Positions 18,018-27,103 of a stretch of 64,000 nt of DNA are shown piece by piece (position 1 is the stretch's first letter; each line of letters opens with the position of its first letter). This DNA is from Victivallales bacterium. GTDB taxonomy: Bacteria > Verrucomicrobiota > Lentisphaeria > Oligosphaerales > Oligosphaeraceae. The position numbers were made by a program, and so were the translations under genes. The notes under the pieces are model-generated. The model did no database searches and was not told the DNA's origin. It worked only from the letters and a program-made list of their open reading frames with translations. Location of the stretch: assembly GCA_017535315.1 (NCBI GenBank), contig JAFXUD010000002.1, positions 186,001 to 250,000 on the forward strand, in the 5' to 3' direction.

Positions 18018-19610
18018 ATGAAAACATTGTACAGTTGGATAGGTCATGCAGATTTGAAGAGTTACTATAATAATGAACAAGCTTTTCAATATCGTAATAG
18101 AATTCAACGAATAATTGGACAAGAAAAGGTGTTGTCTGAGTCTTCTACTCTTGGCCCCATAGAGACCGCTATTCATCACTCTGAATATGCAAGAATTGTG
18201 TTATTATGGAGCTATTCGGATACTATACTTTTGTCAGCGTATCAGAAGTTTTTAGGGGCAAACTGTCATGCGATTACTGTTAGAGTTAACAATCCAATCG
18301 ACTATGCTGAGATTTACGATATTGTGGATAATCTCCTGCAGAGTGAGGATTCTTCATCTGATAATGAAAGAGTTATGCTTCTTTCATCAGGCACACCTGT
18401 CATGACTGCCATTTGGCTTCTTCTTGGCAAGACTAAATATCCTGCTTCTTTTTTGCAGGTTTACAACGGAAAAGTCATCCCAACGGATTTACCATTTGAC
18501 ATACGTGTGGATGTTATACATAAGTTGTTAACTAATAATGATAAAAATATAAACGGCATATCAGATGATATGTTAATGGATAATAGTGGCTTTCAAAGTA
18601 TTGTTGGAGAAAGCCAAGCCATTCAAATGGCAGTCACTAGGGGAAAAATGGTTGCATTGCATGATGTCAATGTGCTTTTGACAGGGGAGAGTGGTACGGG
18701 CAAAGAGATGTTTGCACGAGCAATACATCTGGCAGGACATAGGCATAATAAACAATTCATAGCAGTGAACTGTGGGGCATTTTCAGAACAACTGCTTGCT
18801 TCTGAATTATTTGGATATAAAAAGGGAGCATTCACTGGCGCAAATGCCGATAAAGCTGGATTGTTTAAACAAGCTGATGGCGGCACATTGTTTTTAGATG
18901 AAATAGGAGAATGTTCACTTGAAATGCAGAAAACATTGCTTCGTGTACTCCAGCCTCCAGCCGAAAAGCCGTTTACCTACCGTGAGTTCATGCCCATAGG
19001 AGGCACGGAGACAATCCATGCTGATGTTAGGATTATCGCCGCAACTAACAAAGACCTTTTATCAATATCCAATGCGGGACAATTTCGCCTCGACCTCTAT
19101 TATCGTCTAGCTACTACGGCAATATGTTTGCCATCTCTTCGCGAACGGGGAAAAGACGTAGTTCTGCTTGCAGAACGTCTATTGGACAGAATCAATAAGG
19201 AACTTGGCAAAAGACCTGAATACATTACGAAGCATTTGTCTATTGACGCAATAAATGCCATCGAAAAGAACAAATGGCCTGGTAACGTGCGTGAGCTTCT
19301 TAACGTCATCACGCAGGGTGCTGTCATGGCACTTGGAGATACAATTCATCCAGAAGATCTTGGCTTACACATGGATGAAAAGATGAATGAGGTAGCTGTA
19401 GAGGAAGAGAATGACAATGGCAACTCAACGGAAGAAGAGTTAAATCTGGACTTGGCCGTATGCAACTTGAAGAAAAGGCTGATTCATAAGGCTATTGAAG
19501 AATCTGGAAAAAGCAAGTCAATTGCATATAAGTTACTTGGAATGAAGAGCTACCAGCGTTTAGATTCTATGATGAAAAGCCTTGGGATGAAGATGGAGTT
19601 TGATGAGTAA
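18018..19610 (+). CDS. CARF-like domain / sigma-54 activator (RtcR-like) heading the CRISPR locus
   Basis: 530 residues from the ATG at 18018 (AAGGA upstream; a TTG at 18000 was set aside). Residues 1-150 look like a CARF sensor: an opening beta strand (TLYSWIGHADL) and the loop LLSSGTPVMTAIWLLLG, similar to the nucleotide-binding loop of CARF proteins and to the RtcR N-terminus. A full sigma-54 AAA domain follows, with Walker A GESGTGKE (223-230), the sigma-54 contact loop GAFTGA (270-275), Walker B TLFLDE and the arginine-rich block PSLRERGKD. A Fis-type helix-turn-helix lies near 485-525. A sigma-54 promoter starts seven bases after the stop and reads into cmr2. Inferred role: to switch on the cmr operon when bound to a cyclic oligoadenylate. 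The gene is much more AT-rich than the housekeeping genes. Confidence 0.85.
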   Translation: MKTLYSWIGHADLKSYYNNEQAFQYRNRIQRIIGQEKVLSESSTLGPIETAIHHSEYARIVLLWSYSDTILLSAYQKFLGANCHAITVRVNNPIDYAEIYDIVDNLLQSEDSSSDNERVMLLSSGTPVMTAIWLLLGKTKYPASFLQVYNGKVIPTDLPFDIRVDVIHKLLTNNDKNINGISDDMLMDNSGFQSIVGESQAIQMAVTRGKMVALHDVNVLLTGESGTGKEMFARAIHLAGHRHNKQFIAVNCGAFSEQLLASELFGYKKGAFTGANADKAGLFKQADGGTLFLDEIGECSLEMQKTLLRVLQPPAEKPFTYREFMPIGGTETIHADVRIIAATNKDLLSISNAGQFRLDLYYRLATTAICLPSLRERGKDVVLLAERLLDRINKELGKRPEYITKHLSIDAINAIEKNKWPGNVRELLNVITQGAVMALGDTIHPEDLGLHMDEKMNEVAVEEENDNGNSTEEELNLDLAVCNLKKRLIHKAIEESGKSKSIAYKLLGMKSYQRLDSMMKSLGMKMEFDE

Positions 19611-19616
19611 CGATAA

Positions 19617-19633
19617 TTGGCATGGTTTTTGCT
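19617..19633 (+). promoter_or_regulatory. Sigma-54 (-24/-12) promoter of the cmr operon
   Basis: TTGGCATG, four bases, then TTGCT. The invariant GG (19619-19620) and GC (19631-19632) are exactly ten bases apart, and the match to the known consensus YTGGCACG-N4-TTGCW differs by one base. Transcription would begin near 19644, leaving a leader of about 43 bases before the cmr2 ATG at 19687, which has AAAGGA upstream. The adjacent upstream gene encodes a sigma-54 activator. Confidence 0.85.
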
Positions 19634-19686
19634 AAGCATAATTTTGACGATTTGAGAATAACTTCTTTTTAAGAAAAGGACAAAAA

Positions 19687-22341
19687 ATGGCAACAGATGA
19701 AAATGTTTGGAAAAGAAAGCTGAAGGCCTATCTGCATGACCCACCATGCAAGGCCATGGACATAAGGGAACACGAAAGGATTGCAGCTAGCTTTTTGAAG
19801 GCAGAATTCCCCGAGGACGAACGGTTCTCTGTAGAGGCAAAGCAGGCAGATCATTTGGCATCCTCGATAGATCGTTTCCCTTTTCCACAGGGCGTGGCAT
19901 CATCCTTCTTTGACGGAAAGCACTCTCATTCTTTCCGCCATCCCTTTATGAGCAGTGATGACAACTGGTATAAAGTCGATTTGAAGACGGTGCCGCTATA
20001 TGAAGAGGCCTTGCATAATGCCGTGAAGGGTATTCAAGGAGATGTCAAACAAAAGTTCTATTTGTACTGGCGGCGGTGGCGTGAGGAAAGTGTACTTCAA
20101 AACATGTCTGAGCTGGCTTTCTTCCCTGCAGATACGCGTATTCCAGACCATTCAATTTGGACACATTTGGATGTGACATCCGCCTTGCAAGGATGCTTTA
20201 ATCTTGAAAAAGGCAAGATTGAACCTGCATTTCTGATATTCCAAGCTGGCCCCGTACAGAGCTTTGTTGCGGCAGCACGGTCAACGCGCGACCTCTGGAG
20301 TGGCTCCTATATGCTTTCCTGGCTGACAGGCAACGCAATCAAGGCCGTTACAGACGAGTGCGGTCCCGATTCCATTATCTTCCCTGCCTTGCGTGGTAAT
20401 GGCATTTTTGATATCCTTAACAAAGAAGATATCTACGACAAGATTTCATTTACTGGAAAAGCGGGGGAAACAGAGACGCTTTGGGATCGCCTTTATGGCA
20501 AGCGTGAGGAGATGGTGAAAACCTTGACAAACCCGACACTGCCCAACCGCTTCTTTGCCGTGGTTCCTGCTTGGAAGGCAAAGGAGCTTGCGCAAAATGC
20601 CGAAAATGCGTTTCGCAAGGAATTGGAGAGAATCTCTGAACGATGCCTTGCAGAGTTTCAGAAGCACATTGAAAAGAAGGAAGTTGCCTTTGATGAAAGC
20701 TGGGCAGAACGCTGGCGGAAACAGGTTGCTCTTCACCCTGAAATCACATGGCAGGTTTATCCTGCTGACACAGATATTGAGACCATTTTGGAAAAGGCCG
20801 TGAAACTGCCTGGACAGGATTCCCTTACATCGCAATTGAACAATGTCAAGAAGATGATTGAATTCGCTACGGTGAAAATGCCGGTGGCAGAACGGGATGA
20901 ACGCTACTATGCAGATGCATCTAAGACCCGTCTGAAAAGTTGGGGGATTGCTTGGGCATTGAACTATGCCCAGACGGAACACAGGTTGGCTGCCCGTAGA
21001 AACACACGTGATTTCCTTGCTTTCCAGACGGATGATTTCCAGGCAGGTGCGCCGAAGGATGCACTAACAGGCATGGCGGAAGTCATCGGCACGGAGGAAT
21101 TGTGGAAAGAAAAACTGCGCGCCCCAAAGGGGCAGCCCAAAGATGACGTACGGTGGTTCTTCAACTACAACGAGAAGTGCTATGGGGCATTGAGTATTAT
21201 CAAGCGGATATGGTGTGCCAGCAATGAGAGTTATCTTCTTGCGAAGCTTGGCATTTCACGCGAGGAGTTCAAGAAGGCCATTCGATTTGACTCCGTGCTG
21301 GATGTTGCCGAGAAAAACAGGCGTGGAAGAAAGGAGAATGGTAAAAGCAGCAGCCCATACGTGGCGGTAATCGCATTGGATGGTGACGAGATGGGCAAAT
21401 GGCTCAGCGGGGAAAAGGCACCGCAATACAAGTACCTTCTCGCTGGTAATGCGTTGGAGTATTTCAAGGCGAACGGATATGAGGACATCAAACGCTCCTT
21501 GACGCCTTCTTGGCATCTCCAATTCTCGGAGGCACTTTCCAACTTCTCCAACTACATTGCTGAAAAAGTGGTTGACACCTATGATGGGCAGTTGATTTAC
21601 GCTGGAGGAGATGATGTGATAGCCATGCTTCCTGCCGACCAGGCTCTGGAATGTGCCTGCGCTCTGCGTGGACTATTCAGGGGAGATTGGAAGTTCCTTG
21701 AAGAGTGTGTGCCTGGTTATTCAAAGCTGAAGCAGCAGAAGATAGAGGCAACGCAGAACGGCTTTGTCGAGGCAGATTCAAAGCAGCTTTTGGTTCCAGG
21801 CTGTGATGCGGATGTTTCCTGCGGGATTGCGGTTGCACATTGCAAATACCCCTTGCAGAATATCGTGGCTGAGGCGCGAAAAGCGGAGACACGGGCAAAG
21901 ACACACCATGGGCGCGGAGCGGTTGCTGTTTCACTTCTCAAGCGTAGCGGCGAAATTATCCATTGGGGCACCAAATGGAATTCTGGTGCCGTGGAGCTGT
22001 ACAATCAATATAATGCCTTGTGCGACATGGAAGGCGAAGAGGCCCCTGGAAAACGCTTCCCATACGCGCTTGCAGCTCTACTGGACAACTACGGCCTTGA
22101 CAAGGGACAGTTCGTGGATGGTTTCGATGTAAAAGGAGTTCTTCTTCAAGAGTTCGACCATGTCCTGTCGCGGCAAATGGCCAATGTGCCTGAAAGTGTC
22201 CAAAAAGAGTTACGAGACAAGGCAGAACACTACCTTGACCAGTTGCTACTCTCCCATGTTGATGGGAAAGACACTCTTGCCGATTTTGGCAAGCTGTTTT
22301 TGGTTGCGGCATTCATCGAGAGAAACAGGGAGGATTTGTGA
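19687..22341 (+). CDS. cmr2: Type III-B CRISPR protein Cmr2/Cas10
   Basis: 884 residues, the large subunit of the Cmr complex. The N-terminus has the Cmr2 form of the HD site (AYLHDPPCKAMDI followed by EHERI), so DNase activity is possible. The first palm strand is VAVIALDGDEMGKWLSG. The cyclase motif GGDD at 640-643 (IYAGGDDVIAMLP) is intact, so the protein should make cyclic oligoadenylate when the complex binds target RNA. The intact cyclase agrees with the CARF-type proteins encoded on both sides. It is the first gene of the cmr operon, directly downstream of the sigma-54 promoter; cmr3 starts immediately after the stop. Confidence 0.95.
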   Translation: MATDENVWKRKLKAYLHDPPCKAMDIREHERIAASFLKAEFPEDERFSVEAKQADHLASSIDRFPFPQGVASSFFDGKHSHSFRHPFMSSDDNWYKVDLKTVPLYEEALHNAVKGIQGDVKQKFYLYWRRWREESVLQNMSELAFFPADTRIPDHSIWTHLDVTSALQGCFNLEKGKIEPAFLIFQAGPVQSFVAAARSTRDLWSGSYMLSWLTGNAIKAVTDECGPDSIIFPALRGNGIFDILNKEDIYDKISFTGKAGETETLWDRLYGKREEMVKTLTNPTLPNRFFAVVPAWKAKELAQNAENAFRKELERISERCLAEFQKHIEKKEVAFDESWAERWRKQVALHPEITWQVYPADTDIETILEKAVKLPGQDSLTSQLNNVKKMIEFATVKMPVAERDERYYADASKTRLKSWGIAWALNYAQTEHRLAARRNTRDFLAFQTDDFQAGAPKDALTGMAEVIGTEELWKEKLRAPKGQPKDDVRWFFNYNEKCYGALSIIKRIWCASNESYLLAKLGISREEFKKAIRFDSVLDVAEKNRRGRKENGKSSSPYVAVIALDGDEMGKWLSGEKAPQYKYLLAGNALEYFKANGYEDIKRSLTPSWHLQFSEALSNFSNYIAEKVVDTYDGQLIYAGGDDVIAMLPADQALECACALRGLFRGDWKFLEECVPGYSKLKQQKIEATQNGFVEADSKQLLVPGCDADVSCGIAVAHCKYPLQNIVAEARKAETRAKTHHGRGAVAVSLLKRSGEIIHWGTKWNSGAVELYNQYNALCDMEGEEAPGKRFPYALAALLDNYGLDKGQFVDGFDVKGVLLQEFDHVLSRQMANVPESVQKELRDKAEHYLDQLLLSHVDGKDTLADFGKLFLVAAFIERNREDL

Positions 22342-23565
22342 ATGATGAAATACAGAATCGATTTTGAAGCACGAGATTTACTCTACTTTGGTGATGGGCA
22401 TGAGGCGGATGGCTCTATGGCTGGCAATGGCTCAAATTGGCCATTACCATCGGTTGTCAATTCCGCACTGATACAGGCCATGCATCGGGGGCTTGAAGAG
22501 AAGGTCGGCGAAATAGAGTCCAAACACACGAGTTTGAATAAGCGTGAAAGACAAAAAGGGAGCGGTGTGCGTTTCAGCTTTGGGGGCACGCAGACTATTG
22601 GTCCTTTCCCCGTGAAGAATGGTAAAATGCTCATTCCGATTCCAGCCGATTTACAGATGGGGGCGGACAAGGCGTTCCAGTTGATGCACATTCTCGACAA
22701 CGACGGGGAAAACAATCTGCCGAGTCCCTTGACAAAGTTAGTTGCGCCAGTTCTTCCTCCTTCCAAGGAGGAACCAGGCTCCTGGATGGAGTGGGATGAC
22801 CTGGAAGGCTATTTAGAGGGCTGTGCCGCATTCAAGTCCATCCAGACCTCTGAAATCTACAAGTCGGAATGGCGAATGGGTCTCGGCATTGATGCCTCGA
22901 CGCAGACTGTCGAGGATGGAAAACTGTATTCTGCTGAGTATATGCGCTTGGAACAAGGTGTTGCCTTGCGGGTCTATGCCTCATACGAAGCCTCTGGCTA
23001 TCATGGAAAGAACAAGACAGACATAATGGCGAACGCAAAAGAACAGCGCATTTTGGAGCATATCACACTTGGTGGACAACAGGGTGTGGCTATGCAGGTT
23101 GCCTTTGAGGAGGAAACTCTCAAATTACCTCCCATCAAACCGACGAGACGGCTCAAATGGATTCTTTTGGCTCCCGCTCTCTTTTCGGCTGGTTGGCGAC
23201 CAGGCTTCGTGGATGCCACAGGAAAGGTTCGCCTGAAACAGGATACTATTCCCCGTGGAAAACTCCCACGGGACGAATGGCGCAGGCAGATGCGCCAGGC
23301 TTCTGAAATCAATGCGAAACTAGTGGCGGCGCGCATCCCCAAGCACAAGGTTGTTTCTGGATGGAAGCTCAATGGTTCCACTACTGGACAGCCAAAGGCC
23401 TCCAGACGGCTTGTCCCAGCTGGCAGTGTGTTCTATTTCGAATGCGATGACGATTCGAACGCGAAGATGCTCGCAACGGTCTTGCATGGCCGCATGCACT
23501 CCGATGAGTGCGGCGAACAGGGATTCGGTTTTGGTGTCTGTGGTAATTGGAATAATCAAATCTAA
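22342..23565 (+). CDS. cmr3: Type III-B CRISPR protein Cmr3
   Basis: 407 residues. The start (YRIDFEARDLLYFGDGHEA, then NWPLPSVVNSALIQAM) is the usual beginning of Cmr3. The RAMP glycine-rich loop near the C-terminus reads GEQGFGFGVCGNW. In the complex Cmr3 sits with Cmr2 at the crRNA 5' end and holds the repeat-derived tag. A GGGAGG ribosome binding site lies inside the end of cmr2, and the ATG directly abuts the cmr2 stop; a second ATG follows at once. The gap to cmr4 is 16 bases. Confidence 0.85.
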   Translation: MMKYRIDFEARDLLYFGDGHEADGSMAGNGSNWPLPSVVNSALIQAMHRGLEEKVGEIESKHTSLNKRERQKGSGVRFSFGGTQTIGPFPVKNGKMLIPIPADLQMGADKAFQLMHILDNDGENNLPSPLTKLVAPVLPPSKEEPGSWMEWDDLEGYLEGCAAFKSIQTSEIYKSEWRMGLGIDASTQTVEDGKLYSAEYMRLEQGVALRVYASYEASGYHGKNKTDIMANAKEQRILEHITLGGQQGVAMQVAFEEETLKLPPIKPTRRLKWILLAPALFSAGWRPGFVDATGKVRLKQDTIPRGKLPRDEWRRQMRQASEINAKLVAARIPKHKVVSGWKLNGSTTGQPKASRRLVPAGSVFYFECDDDSNAKMLATVLHGRMHSDECGEQGFGFGVCGNWNNQI

Positions 23566-23581
23566 ACAGGAGAATGCTATT

Positions 23582-24469
23582 ATGAAACTCAACAAAGTTG
23601 TTACATTGTTTGCGCGTACCCCTCTTCATGTCGGTGCAGGTAATTCTGTCGGTGCCATTGATTCCCCCATCATTCGTGAACGCCACACCAATGTGGCGTT
23701 GATTCCAGGTTCCTCCCTGAAAGGGGTCTTGGCTGACCTTTGGAAGAATGAAAAGATTGGTACTAAGAAAGTCGATGGCAAGGAGGTTGATGTCCTAGGG
23801 CGTGGAGAAGAGGCCAGGGAGATTTTTGGCGATGATTCTCAAGACAAATTCTGTGCAGGCGAGTTGCTGGTTGGCGAGGCCAGGGTGGTTGCGTTCCCCG
23901 TTCGCTCTGCCAAAAACTCCTTTGTCTGGATTGTTTCACCAATGGTATTGCAACGTTTTTATCGAGACTTTGGAAAAAAGATGCCAAATCTTCTAGAGCT
24001 TGATGAGAAAAGTTGTCTTGCACCTGATGAAGTCTGTCTTGATGGCAACGTCGTCTTGGAAGAATACTTGTTCCAGAAAAAAGGTACAGTCAATCAAGAA
24101 ATAGTAGATATCTTCAAAGCTCTATCAAACGAGCCTCTTTGGAAAGATACTAACGCGAGCCGTCTTGTTATTGTCAGTGACGAGATTTTCTCCTATTTTA
24201 TCAAAAACGCCTGTGAGGTGACGACTCGCATCCGCATAGAAGACACAATCGGGAGTGTAGCCAAAGGTGCGTTGTTCAATCAAGAGCAACTTCCCTCGGA
24301 AACCATGCTTTATGCCATTCTTGGTGAACTTGAGCTTCCTAGGAGTCAACCCATAAATGCCGTTGATAAGGTTAAAACCAAGGTCGAACAAGCCAATAAT
24401 CTTTTGCAGATTGGCGGCGATGCCACCATCGGCCTCGGATTCTGCTCTGTCAACTTTATCAATCTGTAG
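23582..24469 (+). CDS. cmr4: Type III-B CRISPR protein Cmr4 (backbone RNase)
   Basis: 295 residues from the ATG at 23582, which follows AGGAG. A longer in-frame reading begins inside cmr3 and was discarded. Family blocks are TLFARTPLHVGAGNSVGAIDSPIIRERHT and IPGSSLKGVLADLW, and the C-terminal glycine loop is QIGGDATIGLGFCSV. Cmr4 copies form the helical backbone along the crRNA and cut target RNA at six-base intervals. The catalytic aspartate of the family is likely the one in AIDSPI, near residue 26. It is co-transcribed with cmr3 and cmr5. Confidence 0.92.
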   Translation: MKLNKVVTLFARTPLHVGAGNSVGAIDSPIIRERHTNVALIPGSSLKGVLADLWKNEKIGTKKVDGKEVDVLGRGEEAREIFGDDSQDKFCAGELLVGEARVVAFPVRSAKNSFVWIVSPMVLQRFYRDFGKKMPNLLELDEKSCLAPDEVCLDGNVVLEEYLFQKKGTVNQEIVDIFKALSNEPLWKDTNASRLVIVSDEIFSYFIKNACEVTTRIRIEDTIGSVAKGALFNQEQLPSETMLYAILGELELPRSQPINAVDKVKTKVEQANNLLQIGGDATIGLGFCSVNFINL

Positions 24470-24480
24470 GAGGAACAACC

Positions 24481-24810
24481 ATGAAAAATCTTGAACAGAT
24501 ACGCGCTAAAAACGCTATGCCCAAGCAGGAAGGTGCATCTTTGGTTGACACTGCAAAGGCGATGACCACTATGATTATGGACAATGGCTTGCTTGCCACG
24601 GGTGCCTTTGCCAAGGAAAAAGGTGGAGAGTACCAGCAAGTGACAGAAACTATATACAAGCATCTGGCTGATGCAGAGATTCATTTGATAACTCGTCCAG
24701 CAAGCATAGTTGAGTTTATTAGACTTCTCTGCAACATGGAGGCCGTACAACTTCGGTTAATTACAGCTGAAACTATGGCATTCATGAACTATATGCGGCG
24801 TTTGTCTTGA
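24481..24810 (+). CDS. cmr5: Type III-B CRISPR protein Cmr5 (small subunit)
   Basis: A 109-residue all-helical protein. It opens NLEQIRAKNAM, the characteristic Cmr5 start, and continues with VDTAKAMTTMIMDNGLLATGAFAKEK, a typical Cmr5 helix pair. Cmr5 forms the belly of the complex with Cmr4 and contacts target RNA. TAGGAGGAA lies eight bases upstream of the ATG. The stop is 20 bases before the cmr6 ATG. Confidence 0.93.
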   Translation: MKNLEQIRAKNAMPKQEGASLVDTAKAMTTMIMDNGLLATGAFAKEKGGEYQQVTETIYKHLADAEIHLITRPASIVEFIRLLCNMEAVQLRLITAETMAFMNYMRRLS

Positions 24811-24830
24811 GAGCAAGCAAAGGAGAAACG

Positions 24831-26063
24831 ATGATTCCCAATTACTTAAGAGATATTCAAGTCCGCGAAAAGACTGATTCCCCTTCGTTGCGGCTAGAAA
24901 AATACGTGATACTCGGAGACACCAAAGAGTATAAATCTCGTGAAATCAACGGCGTGATTGACGCATATAAAAAAGGTGCAAGGAATTGCAATCTGCTTTT
25001 CATACATCCAGCTGCGGAAAACGTCAGGTTAATGCTTAGGGGACGTTTAATCATCAACCAGGCGGGAGGTGTGTTGGAGAATAGCGGTCTCTGCCTTCAT
25101 CGCAATCTTGGGATACCATATATCCCAGGCAGTGCGGTCAAAGGGGTGACACGCCATTATGCCTGGGAAAAGTGGAATGAGGCACCAGAAGAAGAAAAGC
25201 TGGCTTTGGCAGAAAAGATTGCCAAGAACTTTGGGTTTCCAACAGGAGATTCGAAGAGGGAACCAAAGCTGGATGACTATCTTCGCGAGCAGAAACCTGA
25301 AGAATATACGCAGGAAACTATCTTTTCAGGGGCTGTTTCATTTCTGGGAGGTATTCCCGAAACAACTCCCAGACTGGTGAAGGATATCGTAACTCCACAT
25401 CATCTTAAGTATTACGCAGAAGATGCAGATTACCTTGAACACTACAACGGCCTTGCACTAGATAATGAGATTCCTATCCCCAACCCTTTTCTTGCAATCG
25501 AAAGTGGAGTACGCTTTGTATTCCAACTGCTTCTTCTAAAGCCAACAGAAGGGGATTTGGCATGGTGCAAAGATATGCTTGTCCACGCACTTCGGTATAA
25601 TGGAATTGGCTCCAAGACTTCTGCTGGCTATGGCTGGTTTGACGATGGAAAGACAAAGGCGGAAATTGAAAAAGAAGGCTTAGAAGCAAAAAAGCAAGAA
25701 CGGGAAGAAGCTGCAAAAAAACGAGACGAAGAAGAAACACGTATTCAACGTGAAATAGCAGAACGTATTCGTCTGCAAAATGAAGAGGAAGCCAACGCAA
25801 AAAAAGAAAAACTATCTAGCAAAGGCTTTGAAGGATTTGAAGACATAGGATGGAGTAGTATGCAGAAGAAGATAGAAAAACTACTGAAAGCAGGCATTGT
25901 CTTTTCTGAAGAACAAAAATCAGAATTGGAACAGATTATCTCCGATAATTCTAAAATACAGGCAAAGGATATCGAAAAGAGCAGGAACTCTTTTAAACGT
26001 TATTTTGGAGATGAAGGAGAAACCTTTGACCGCATTATGGCACGAAAGGGAGGCCAGGCATGA
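24831..26063 (+). CDS. cmr6: Type III-B CRISPR protein Cmr6 with long charged C-terminal extension
   Basis: 410 residues from the ATG at 24831, which has AAAGGAG upstream. The RAMP core covers about residues 40-280: GLCLHRNLGIPYIPGSAVKGVTRHYAW, FSGAVSFLGGIPE, IVTPHH and the glycine loop GIGSKTSAGYGWF. A normal Cmr6 would end soon after that loop. Here about 125 further residues follow: a Glu/Lys/Arg helix (EREEAAKKRDEEETRI and more) and then a second helical block ending FDRIMARKGGQA. The tail may bind a partner or lengthen the 3' end of the complex; its role is unknown. Its stop overlaps the cmr1 start. Confidence 0.88.
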   Translation: MIPNYLRDIQVREKTDSPSLRLEKYVILGDTKEYKSREINGVIDAYKKGARNCNLLFIHPAAENVRLMLRGRLIINQAGGVLENSGLCLHRNLGIPYIPGSAVKGVTRHYAWEKWNEAPEEEKLALAEKIAKNFGFPTGDSKREPKLDDYLREQKPEEYTQETIFSGAVSFLGGIPETTPRLVKDIVTPHHLKYYAEDADYLEHYNGLALDNEIPIPNPFLAIESGVRFVFQLLLLKPTEGDLAWCKDMLVHALRYNGIGSKTSAGYGWFDDGKTKAEIEKEGLEAKKQEREEAAKKRDEEETRIQREIAERIRLQNEEEANAKKEKLSSKGFEGFEDIGWSSMQKKIEKLLKAGIVFSEEQKSELEQIISDNSKIQAKDIEKSRNSFKRYFGDEGETFDRIMARKGGQA

Positions 26064-27094
26064 AAACATACACCGTGACATTCGAATTGGTCACCCCTTG
26101 CATTTCCGCAGGGGCTGGCCAGAAAAGTGCAGAAATCCGTGTACCAGAAATACGTGCCTTGTTTCGTTCTTGGCTTAGATGGGCTGGTATGGGAAGAGAT
26201 GTCGAGGAAACACTCTTTGGCAAACTGGGCGAGTCCCCTAAAGCGGGTAAAATAGTCGTTAGAATGACTAGTAGACAACCACAATCAATAGAGCTTGTAC
26301 CACCTAGAAATGATTATTTTCTCTGGACGCTAGCACATCAAGCTAATAACCGTGGTTTCTTCCGTCCAGGTGCAGAAATTGAATTGGAAATCCTTGATAG
26401 GGCTGAACAAACGAATAGTATTTCTTTCAGAAAAGTCCTTGAAATGGCTCTTCTTCTAGGCAGTCTTGGCACACGCTCACGCCGTGGATATGGCTCCATT
26501 TATCCTGTAAGTGTCGTTTGTGATGACGGTTGGGAAATGACAGTTCCCCGCACGCTTCAGGTATTCAAAGATAAATTAACGGAATTCAACCTGAAAGGTA
26601 TCAGGATTCTGTCTTTGGGAAAGGTGGTAAATGATTACAGTAATGCAATTAGTCAGTGTTCGATTTTCCTTCATAAGGCTCGCTGTGGAAGCAATGGACC
26701 AGCGATAAACGCTTCACAGTGGGGTAGTGAGGACAATGAAGGAATCAGGTCGCAGAATCCCTCTACATTATCGCGTCCTGCCTTGGGCCTTCCCATGCCA
26801 ATTCGATATAAAAGGGGAGGCCAATATAGTATTACTCTTTCGGATGATGAAAAAGAAAGCCGCTGGGCAAGTCCTGTGATCTTCAAGGTGATTAAACTAA
26901 ATCAAGACCATGTCCCACTTGCTATTTTTCTGAAAAGGTATTGTATGCCCGAAGGCACAGACCTCAAGGTTAACGTCATAGGAACCAGAAGAGTAATGAA
27001 TGCGTCAGCAAGTCGTAAGCTGTTTGATGTACTTATGAATCCTGCAAGGCACAAAGAGTTCGATTTCAACGGAGCAGAGGTTCTTTGGGGATAA
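26060..27094 (+). CDS. cmr1: Type III-B CRISPR protein Cmr1
   Basis: 344 residues. The N-terminal RAMP domain starts with TVTFELVTPCISAGAGQ, then PEIRALFRSWLRW, which is the Cmr1 signature, and carries the glycine loop LGSLGTRSRRGYGS near residues 135-150. Cmr1 caps the crRNA 3' end with Cmr6. The start overlaps the cmr6 stop (ATGA) and has GGGAGG upstream. Cmr1 placed last, after Cmr6, differs from the cmr1-first order of many loci. The following 200 bases hold no gene but do hold strong hairpins. Confidence 0.92.
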   Translation: MKTYTVTFELVTPCISAGAGQKSAEIRVPEIRALFRSWLRWAGMGRDVEETLFGKLGESPKAGKIVVRMTSRQPQSIELVPPRNDYFLWTLAHQANNRGFFRPGAEIELEILDRAEQTNSISFRKVLEMALLLGSLGTRSRRGYGSIYPVSVVCDDGWEMTVPRTLQVFKDKLTEFNLKGIRILSLGKVVNDYSNAISQCSIFLHKARCGSNGPAINASQWGSEDNEGIRSQNPSTLSRPALGLPMPIRYKRGGQYSITLSDDEKESRWASPVIFKVIKLNQDHVPLAIFLKRYCMPEGTDLKVNVIGTRRVMNASASRKLFDVLMNPARHKEFDFNGAEVLWG

Positions 27095-27103
27095 AAAAAG
27101 AGT

